In this document: piece by piece, positions 58,536-64,000 of the stretch | How the letters are laid out: each line of letters begins with the position of its first letter | Numbering within the stretch: the first letter of the stretch is position 1 | Assembly: GCA_013177825.1 (NCBI GenBank) | Contig: JABLXX010000001.1 | Span: forward strand, 844,936 to 908,935 | DNA: 64,000 bases | Direction: 5' to 3' | Source: Syntrophaceae bacterium | GTDB taxonomy: Bacteria > Desulfobacterota > Syntrophia > Syntrophales > PHBD01 | Translations under genes and position numbers: made by a program | The notes under the pieces: generated by a model | What the model was told of the DNA's origin: nothing | Database searches by the model: none | The model's input: the letters and a program-made list of their open reading frames with translations, nothing else

Positions 58536-58995
58536 TGCGCTCCTCCGGACGCGGGTGCTGGAGGCGGTGCCGCACCGCCCGCCGTTCCGCTTCATCGACA
58601 ACATCCATGAGCTGGACGAGAACCGGATCGTGGGCTCGTACCGCTTCCGGACCGACGAATCCTTCTACGCGGGGCATTTCCCGGGCCGGCCGGTCACGCC
58701 CGGCGTGATCCTCGTGGAAGCCATGGCCCAGGTGGGAGTGGTCGCCCTCGGGCTCTACCTGGCCATGCTCGACGGCCGGGAGGGCGCCGGGTCTCTGACG
58801 ACCCTCTTCACCCTGGTGGAGGGCGTGGAATTCAAGGGAATGGTACGGCCCGGGGAACGGGTTGTGACGGTGGGACAGAAAATCTACTTCCGCAGGGGGA
58901 CCCTGAAGTCCAGGGTCGCCATGACCCGCGAGGACGGGGAGGAAGTATGCTCCGGCGTGCTGGCCGGAATGGGGGTGGTGCTTCATGAAGCGTAG
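58525..58995 (+). CDS. fabZ: 3-hydroxyacyl-ACP dehydratase, FabZ-like
   Basis: 156 residues. 'LEAVPHRPPFRFIDNIHEL' is the FabZ opening; the catalytic His and Glu are in 'FYAGHFPGRPVTPGVILVEA' followed by MAQVG. The usual basic 'FRRPVxPGD' of FabZ is replaced by 'FKGMVRPGERVVT'. It dehydrates the 3-hydroxyacyl-ACP to trans-2-enoyl-ACP. It overlaps fabG by 11 bp and fabF by 11 bp. Confidence 0.9.
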   Translation: MAADALLRTRVLEAVPHRPPFRFIDNIHELDENRIVGSYRFRTDESFYAGHFPGRPVTPGVILVEAMAQVGVVALGLYLAMLDGREGAGSLTTLFTLVEGVEFKGMVRPGERVVTVGQKIYFRRGTLKSRVAMTREDGEEVCSGVLAGMGVVLHEA

Positions 58996-60277
58996 GGTGG
59001 TTGTTACGGGGATCGGGGTGGCCGCACCCAACGGCCACGGGCTCCCCGCCTTTGAAAAGGCGCTCCGGGACGGAATCTCGGGCATCCGGTTCATCCCGGA
59101 GCTGAAGGAGCTGAACTTCGCCTGCCAGGTGGGCGGGGTCCCGCAGGATTTCGACCGGATCCGGAAGAGTTACTTCGATTTCGAAAAGCTGATGTCGATG
59201 AACGACAACATCGGCTATGCCTCGGTCACGGCCGTGGACGCCTGGCGCGATGCCGGCTTCGAGCTGCCCGAGTCGGGGGACGACCGGGTGGACTGGGACA
59301 CCGGGGCGATCGTGGGCTGCGGGATCGGCGGCATGGACACGATCGCCCGGAGCGTCGTTCCCATGGTCAACGAGGGAAAGGTGCGGCGGCTGGGAAGCCG
59401 GATCGTGGAGCAGGTGATGAACAGCGGCACCAGCGCGCGGATCGCGGGCCTGCTGGCCCTGGGGAACCAGGTGACGTCCAACTCGTCGGCCTGCAGCACG
59501 GGGAACGAGGCGATCATCGAGGCCGTCCAGCGCATCCGTGCGGGGCTCGCGAAGCGGATGCTGGCGGGGGGATCCGAGGGGGCCTCGCCTTACATCTGGG
59601 CGGGCTTCGACGCCATGCGGGTCATCTGCCGGAAGTTTAACGAGACACCCGGGGCGGCGTCCCGGCCCATGAGCGGATCCGCAGCGGGTTTTGTCCCCGG
59701 CTCCGGGGGGGCGATCCTGGTCCTGGAGGATCTGGACACGGCCCGGGAGCGGGGGGTGCGGATCTATGCGGAGATCCTGGGTGGTGCCGTCAACTGCGGG
59801 GGCCAGCGCATGGGGGGCAGCATGACCGCCCCCAATCCCGAGGGCGTCCGGAACTGCATCCGGATGGCCGTCCGGGACGCGGGCATCCACCCGGAGAAGA
59901 TCGACGCCATCAACGGCCACCTGACGGCCACCTACGCGGACCCCGTGGAGGTGGGCAACTGGTCCGAGGCGCTCGGCCGGGGGCCGGGGGACTTCCCCTG
60001 GATCCAGTCCACGAAGTCCATGATCGGCCACTGCCTCGGAGCGGCGGGGGCCATCGAGTGCGCTGCCGTGGCGCTCCAGCTCAAAAACGGGTTTCTGCAC
60101 CCGTCCCTGAATTGCGAGGACGTTCATCCCGGCATCGAGGCCTACGGGCACCGGATTCCCCGGGAGTGTGTCGAAGATGCGGATCTCAAGATCTTCGCCA
60201 AGGCCGGGTTCGGCTTCGGCGATGTGAACAGCTGTCTGATATTCAGAAAATGGGAGGAAAACGGAAGTCATGAGTGA
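58985..60277 (+). CDS. fabF: 3-oxoacyl-ACP synthase II/I (FabF/FabB-like)
   Basis: 430 residues. The KAS triad is intact: Cys in 'TSNSSACSTGNEAIIEAV', His in 'INGHLTATYADPVEVGNW' (the family has THGTST; here the loop reads GHLTAT) and His in 'KSMIGHCLGAAGAIECAA'. 'VVVTGIGVAAPNGHGLPAF' and 'KAGFGFGDVNSCLIF' bracket the protein. Cys is present, so it is a condensing enzyme rather than a chain-length factor. It elongates the acyl-ACP chain. Overlaps the ACP gene by 8 bp. Confidence 0.92.
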   Translation: MKRRVVVTGIGVAAPNGHGLPAFEKALRDGISGIRFIPELKELNFACQVGGVPQDFDRIRKSYFDFEKLMSMNDNIGYASVTAVDAWRDAGFELPESGDDRVDWDTGAIVGCGIGGMDTIARSVVPMVNEGKVRRLGSRIVEQVMNSGTSARIAGLLALGNQVTSNSSACSTGNEAIIEAVQRIRAGLAKRMLAGGSEGASPYIWAGFDAMRVICRKFNETPGAASRPMSGSAAGFVPGSGGAILVLEDLDTARERGVRIYAEILGGAVNCGGQRMGGSMTAPNPEGVRNCIRMAVRDAGIHPEKIDAINGHLTATYADPVEVGNWSEALGRGPGDFPWIQSTKSMIGHCLGAAGAIECAAVALQLKNGFLHPSLNCEDVHPGIEAYGHRIPRECVEDADLKIFAKAGFGFGDVNSCLIFRKWEENGSHE

Positions 60278-60518
60278 ACAGGAAATTTTTGCAAAGATGA
60301 TCGAGATTCTCAGACCCTATGTGAAGGATGCGTCGCTCCTCGACGGTGCGACCGCGGCAACCCATATCCTGGACGATCTTAAGGTCAACTCGGCCCGGCT
60401 CGTGGACGTCATCATCGGCTGCGAGGACGCCTTCGGGATCACCATCGAGGACGACGAGGCGGACGGCATCCGGACCATCGGCGACGCGGTGTCGCTGATC
60501 CTGAAGAAAGCGGAATGA
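60270..60518 (+). CDS. Acyl carrier protein, divergent
   Basis: 82 residues, acidic and helical, the usual ACP size. The phosphopantetheine Ser is expected in 'ILDDLKVNSARLVDVIIGCE', where the common DSL reads NSA. 'FGITIEDDEADGIRTIGDAV' is a normal helix III region. The altered DSL motif suggests a specialised carrier rather than the housekeeping AcpP, perhaps needing the phosphopantetheinyl transferase encoded two genes later. Overlaps the acyltransferase gene by 4 bp. Confidence 0.87.
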   Translation: MSEQEIFAKMIEILRPYVKDASLLDGATAATHILDDLKVNSARLVDVIIGCEDAFGITIEDDEADGIRTIGDAVSLILKKAE

Positions 60519-61372
60519 AAGGCGGCACACATACTTTCGAGGTGTGCCTGGAGAGGCAGGAGACCCGGGGCCGTCTGGCTTCCGTCGTCATGGTTCCCCT
60601 GTTTTTCCTCGGCATGCGTCTTCTCCGCTACCGGATCCGGGGTCTGCGGGAGATCCGGCGACGCTGGTCCGAGCTGCGGGGGGAGCATCCGGGGCCGTGG
60701 CTCCTCTGCGCCAATCACCTGACCCTCATCGACTCCCTGGTCGTGTCGTACGCCCTGTTCTCCCTGGCCGACCATGTCGGCCGGTTTCGGGCCATTCCCT
60801 GGAATCTGCCCGAAGAGCGGAATTTCGGGCATTCGCGGCTCCTGGCGGTTCTCTGCTATCTCGCCAAGTGCATCCCCGTGCAGCGCGGCGGCGACCGGGG
60901 AGATGTGCGGGCCGTGCTGGAGAAGTGCCTCTGTCTTCTTCGGGGAGGACGGAGCATCCTGATCTTTCCGGAGGGCGGACGGTCCAGGAGCGGCCGGGTG
61001 GAGCCGGCCCGGGTTTCCTACGGGGTCGGCAGGCTCCTCGCGGAGTCCGCGGAAACCCGCGTTCTCTGCCTGTATGTCCGGGGCGATGGGCAGGATTCCT
61101 GGAGCGATTATCCCCGCTTCGGGGAGCGCTTCACGGTGCGCATGGAAGTCCTGAGTCCCCGGGTGGAGGGGGAGGGGCTGCGCCGCCAGCGGGCCTTTGC
61201 CCGGCAGATCATCGAAACCCTTGCCCGGATGGAGGAGGACGCGCTTGGGGTACGTGGGGAACGACATCGTCGATATGAGGGATCCGGCGAATCGGGGAAA
61301 GAGCCGGGATGTGCGCTTCCAGGAGAAGGTCTTCCATCGGGAAGAACAGGAATTCGTTCGTTCGTCCGCTGA
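60515..61372 (+). CDS. PlsC-like lysophospholipid acyltransferase
   Basis: 285 residues. The HX4D block is present as CANHLTLIDSLV, and block III as 'ILIFPEGGRSRSGRVEPAR'. A hydrophobic segment near the N-terminus (SVVMVPLFFLGMRLLRY) anchors it to the inner membrane. The last 43 residues are read from DNA that also encodes the start of the next gene (128-bp overlap), so this tail may be dispensable. It probably transfers the operon's acyl-ACP product to a lipid or glycan acceptor. Confidence 0.85.
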   Translation: MKGGTHTFEVCLERQETRGRLASVVMVPLFFLGMRLLRYRIRGLREIRRRWSELRGEHPGPWLLCANHLTLIDSLVVSYALFSLADHVGRFRAIPWNLPEERNFGHSRLLAVLCYLAKCIPVQRGGDRGDVRAVLEKCLCLLRGGRSILIFPEGGRSRSGRVEPARVSYGVGRLLAESAETRVLCLYVRGDGQDSWSDYPRFGERFTVRMEVLSPRVEGEGLRRQRAFARQIIETLARMEEDALGVRGERHRRYEGSGESGKEPGCALPGEGLPSGRTGIRSFVR

Positions 61373-61991
61373 TCCCGACGGCGCCCTGTGGGCGCTCTGG
61401 GCGGTGAAGGAAGCCGCCTGGAAGGCCGCGGTGAAGGCGGCCCCGGAAGATCGTCGGGGATGGAAGGGGATCCGGATCCGGCCGGATCGGGAAAGCCTGC
61501 AGTCCGTTGGAGGGGGGACGGATTGCCGGATGCTTCCGGAAGAGGACGGATCGCACGGCTCTCCCTGGGAAATCGCAATTGCCGGCGTTGCGGAAACCTT
61601 CGCCGGGCCGGTGTCTTTTGAAGTCAGACATCTGGGCGACTGCATTCATGCCATCGGTTTCCTCGGGCCGTCCGGCCCGTCCGAAAGGATCATCTGGCAG
61701 GCCGGGTCCGTCCCGGAAAGCAGGCCGGATTCATGTTCCGCCCGCAGCGGTATCTTTCGCTACCTGAATACTATACAGGACCAGAAAGACGGCGAGGCGG
61801 TCATCCGCCGGGACAAGGGTCCGCGGGGACTTCTACCGCCTCGCCTGTTCATCCGGGGCAAGCCATCCCACATCGATATCAGCTTGAGCCATGATGGGAG
61901 ATTTACGGCCTGGGCGCTTCTGACGGTCCCCGCGCACGGTTTGCGGGTTGAAGGATCGTCGGGCAGCGGACTGCCGTTCGCTTCACGATGA
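61245..61991 (+). CDS. 4'-phosphopantetheinyl transferase, AcpS-like
   Basis: 248 residues from TTG 61245, which has GGAGGAGG six bases upstream; the reading frame has an earlier ATG but it starts far inside the acyltransferase gene with no site. The Mg-binding motif is GYVGNDIVDMRDP, and the second signature is WALWAVKEAAWKAAVKA. A 'HIDISLSHDGRFTAWALL' strand ends the core. An insertion of about 90 residues between the signatures makes it twice AcpS size. It would attach phosphopantetheine to the operon's ACP. Last gene of the operon. Confidence 0.87.
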   Translation: MGYVGNDIVDMRDPANRGKSRDVRFQEKVFHREEQEFVRSSADPDGALWALWAVKEAAWKAAVKAAPEDRRGWKGIRIRPDRESLQSVGGGTDCRMLPEEDGSHGSPWEIAIAGVAETFAGPVSFEVRHLGDCIHAIGFLGPSGPSERIIWQAGSVPESRPDSCSARSGIFRYLNTIQDQKDGEAVIRRDKGPRGLLPPRLFIRGKPSHIDISLSHDGRFTAWALLTVPAHGLRVEGSSGSGLPFASR

Positions 61992-62042
61992 CCTCTTCCC
62001 CGTCGCCGCCGGTCGTGCTATAGAGGCCGCGGAGGTTCAGCC

Positions 62043-62609
62043 ATGGTCCTTAAAAGTCAGATATCCCGCATCAGCATCGCCCTGGCGATCCTGATGCTCA
62101 TTCCTTCTCTCATCGTGACGTCCCCGTCACTGCGATTCGTTTTGTCCGCTCTTGTTGCCGTGCTGTCGGTCCTGCCGGTGATCTGCGGGCCCATGCGCTA
62201 CCGGCTGGTGGGAATCATAGCCGTCGCGGCGGGGATCGGGTTGGCGTTGCCGCTCTATCCCGCCTTCAAGGGCGACCCCTACTACGTCAAGGCAAAGGTC
62301 GTCCAGGCGGCCGCTTTCGGCATGGAAGTGGCGCGGGCGGCGGACAAGGTGGCCGTGGAGTACAACCGTACCCCCCTGAGTCTCCGCGAACTGGGCCTCG
62401 ATCTGCCCAAAGGCGCAGTGGCGGACGTGAGTTTTCCGAAGGATGGCACCATTCTGCTTGTCCTGGAGGTGCCGACTCTGTCGGGCTCGATTCTGCAGTA
62501 CACTCCCACCGGAACACCCGGTGCGAGACAGTGGCGCTGCTCGAGCCAGGCGATCCCCCCTGCGCTCCTTCCGGTACAATGCCGGGAAAGCGTGAATGCC
62601 CGTCCCTGA
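62043..62609 (+). CDS. Membrane protein with pilin-like C-terminal domain
   Basis: 188 residues. Two or three membrane helices fill residues 10-75 ('ISIALAILMLIPSLIV', 'FVLSALVAVLSVLPVICG', 'LVGIIAVAAGIGLALPLY'). The rest (80-188) resembles the globular part of type IV pilins: a helix 'AAFGMEVARAADKVAVEYNR', strands, then 'QWRCSSQAIPPALLPVQCRE', the W-x-C...LPxxC ending of many pilins. There is no prepilin peptidase site, so it is not a normal pilin. It lies 51 bp after the fab-type operon and may belong to it. Function unknown. Confidence 0.55.
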   Translation: MVLKSQISRISIALAILMLIPSLIVTSPSLRFVLSALVAVLSVLPVICGPMRYRLVGIIAVAAGIGLALPLYPAFKGDPYYVKAKVVQAAAFGMEVARAADKVAVEYNRTPLSLRELGLDLPKGAVADVSFPKDGTILLVLEVPTLSGSILQYTPTGTPGARQWRCSSQAIPPALLPVQCRESVNARP

Positions 62610-62834
62610 CCGGCTGCCCGCAGTCCCTCTGCCGTTCATACGAAATTCATGAAATCGAGGCGGCTTTTTCTTCCGGTCTCTCCGGTGAAGGTCGCCTTTG
62701 CGGCACCCCGACGGTTCTGTCAGCATAAAAGCAAAAGTCCGCATTCTGACACGCCCGGTCGGTCCAATTTCGATCGATTCGTCGATATCCAAGCATTATC
62801 TATCGTTTACTAATACGAGACGGTGCCGGATCCC

Positions 62835-62851
62835 TTGGCACCAATCATGCA
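62835..62851 (+). promoter_or_regulatory. Predicted sigma-54 promoter of the dehydratase-like gene
   Basis: TTGGCACCAATCATGCA matches YTGGCACGRNNNTTGCW except at two positions, with GG and GC 10 bases apart. It lies 72 bp upstream of the ATG at 62924, inside a 314 bp gap (62610-62923) that shows no other signal. Confidence 0.65.
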
Positions 62852-62923
62852 ACATTGCCGGTCGTACCGCTTTCGGAGGACGGATCTCCCGCGGCAGAAC
62901 GAGCCTGGAAAGGGACGAATGCC

Positions 62924-64000
62924 ATGATGAACGGAACCGCCTATGAAAAGTCTCTCGAGGCCATGAACTCGACGGTATTCATCTATGGCAAGCGAGTCGA
63001 GCGCTTCTGGGAGCATCCGGTCCTCAAACCCGCCTTTCACTGTCTGCGGGAGACCTACGATCTGGCCTCCGATCCGTCCAGGGATCCCGAGCTGCATTCC
63101 CTGCTGGTGACGGAGAGCCCCCTCACGGGCAGAACGATCAGCCGGTTTCTCCAGATTATCGAATCCCGGGAGGATCTGCTGGCCAGGATGAAAATGCAGC
63201 GCGCCCTGATGCGCCATACGGGGGGGTGCTTCGGCGGCCGCTGTGTCTCCGGTGCGGTGATCAATGCCCTCTGGTCCGTCACCTGGGACGTGGACCGCGA
63301 ATCCGGGGGGAAAACGTCCTATCACGACCGTTTCCGGGCCTTCATGAAGGAGGCGCAGGAAAAGGACCTGGTCATCATGGGGAACATCACCGACGCCAAG
63401 GGCGACCGCTCCCTGCCTCCACACCGCCAGGCCGATCCGGACCTTTACCTGCGGATCGTCGAACGATACCCCGACGGGATCGTCGTCAACGGCGCAAAAC
63501 TCCAGCAGTCCGGTGCCCCGCTGGCCCACGAGCGACTCGTGGTGCCGACCACGGCCCTGGGACCCAACGACGAGGCCTACGCCGTAGCCTTCGCCGTCCC
63601 AGGCGACGCCAAAGGGATCATTCACGTGAACGACTCGGCCTGCGCCAACGCCAAATTCATGGCCATGCGGCCCGACGACATCGGCAATGTCACGTTCGGC
63701 ATGCACCAGAGCGCCCATGTCCTGTTCGACCACGTCTTCATCCCGAACGAGCGGGTTTTTCTGTGCGGCGAGGTCAAGGCCACCCGCGACCTGGTCCATC
63801 GATTTTCCGACTTCCAGCGGTTCGCCTCGGCGACCTGCCGCGCAGGGTACATCGACCTCTGCATCGGCGCCGGAATGGCCCTGGCAGACTACAACGGCGC
63901 GGGTGGATTCAGTCACATCCGGGACAAGCTGATCGACATGAGCGTGGACAGCGAGACCCTCTACGGGCTTGTGGCCGGATCGGCGGCCCTGGCGACGGAG
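62924..64000 (+). CDS. 4-hydroxybutyryl-CoA dehydratase (AbfD) family protein, 3' truncated by window
   Basis: 359 residues are visible, with no stop before the window end; the full protein is about 480-500. It reads 'TVFIYGKRVERFWEHPVLKP', 'MTxxxGDRxLPP'-like 'ITDAKGDRSLPPHRQADPDL', 'IVVNGAKLQQSGAPLAHE' and 'ALADYNGAGGFSHIRDKLID', all family hallmarks. In the clostridial enzyme the [4Fe-4S] cluster is held by Cys99, Cys103, His292 and Cys299. Here the first pair reads CFGGRC (Cys102 and Cys107, one residue further apart), the His position aligns with Gln298, and the last Cys aligns with Cys305. A radical dehydratase role is therefore uncertain; a flavoprotein of the 4-hydroxyphenylacetate hydroxylase type is an alternative. 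A second ATG at 62927 is possible. Confidence 0.85.
   Translation, partial: MMNGTAYEKSLEAMNSTVFIYGKRVERFWEHPVLKPAFHCLRETYDLASDPSRDPELHSLLVTESPLTGRTISRFLQIIESREDLLARMKMQRALMRHTGGCFGGRCVSGAVINALWSVTWDVDRESGGKTSYHDRFRAFMKEAQEKDLVIMGNITDAKGDRSLPPHRQADPDLYLRIVERYPDGIVVNGAKLQQSGAPLAHERLVVPTTALGPNDEAYAVAFAVPGDAKGIIHVNDSACANAKFMAMRPDDIGNVTFGMHQSAHVLFDHVFIPNERVFLCGEVKATRDLVHRFSDFQRFASATCRAGYIDLCIGAGMALADYNGAGGFSHIRDKLIDMSVDSETLYGLVAGSAALATE

Overview
The window is high-GC bacterial DNA, densely packed and largely chromosomal. It reads like an anaerobic, acid-degrading member of the Desulfobacterota, most likely a Syntrophales-type bacterium related to Syntrophus or Smithella. That placement is an inference from gene content: several acyl-CoA dehydrogenases, a complete beta-oxidation operon, a biotin-dependent acyl-CoA carboxyltransferase operon, CoA-transferase subunits, an ADP-forming acyl-CoA synthetase, a 4-hydroxybutyryl-CoA dehydratase homologue, branched-chain (Liv-type) ABC uptake and a Geobacter-like type IV pilin.

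Layout. 1-5900: end of an ABC-2 exporter with a LolA-like periplasmic protein, a secreted protein, a CDF metal exporter, then on the minus strand MazG, a histone-deacetylase-fold hydrolase and a PlsC-like acyltransferase. 6250-13440: a Liv-type uptake operon (livM, livH, NTF2-like, livK, livG, livF) ending in an acyl-CoA synthetase. 13800-17920: carboxyltransferase, methylglutaconyl-CoA hydratase-like, HMG-CoA lyase-like and a biotin carrier, which is the gene set of the lower leucine/isovalerate pathway without a biotin carboxylase. 18160-21690 (minus): hydantoinase-type ATPase, histone-deacetylase-like protein with a C-terminal zinc ribbon, and a CMD-family protein. 21850-25660: small envelope and stress genes, an HNH protein and a two-subunit CoA-transferase. 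25830-29310 (minus): queD, folE2, nadE and a zinc ribbon. 29670-37710: pilA behind a probable sigma-54 promoter, followed by three TMTC-like membrane-TPR proteins and a YfhO-like protein. 37760-45570: a GT9 glycosyltransferase, then a TetR regulator and a beta-oxidation operon (acyl-CoA dehydrogenase, HCDH/ECH fusion, thiolase). 45760-48620: nitrilase-family amidase and ADP-forming acyl-CoA synthetase.

48687-49961 is a small decayed integrative element. A tRNA-Val(CAC) gene has its 3' half and terminator duplicated 1157 bp downstream. Between the copies lie a frameshifted tyrosine recombinase remnant and an intact, strongly promoted gene for a secreted protein built from near-identical 20-residue CxxC repeats.

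49964-61991 is the most interesting region. A membrane histidine kinase and an NtrC-type sigma-54 activator sit beside a divergent intergenic region. Two sigma-54-like promoters read outward from it: one towards a 117-residue unknown protein, the other towards a ten-gene, translationally coupled fatty-acid-synthase-like operon (FabD, acyl-CoA dehydrogenase, FabH-like, FabA, FabG, FabZ, FabF, ACP, PlsC, phosphopantetheinyl transferase). The set carries its own carrier protein, its own carrier-activating enzyme and its own acyltransferase but no recognisable enoyl reductase, which suggests a dedicated special or unsaturated lipid whose synthesis is switched on by the adjacent two-component system. 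The window ends inside a 4-hydroxybutyryl-CoA dehydratase homologue that also has a sigma-54-like promoter and has lost the usual iron-sulfur ligand pattern.

All motif and promoter calls were made by eye; no database search was run.
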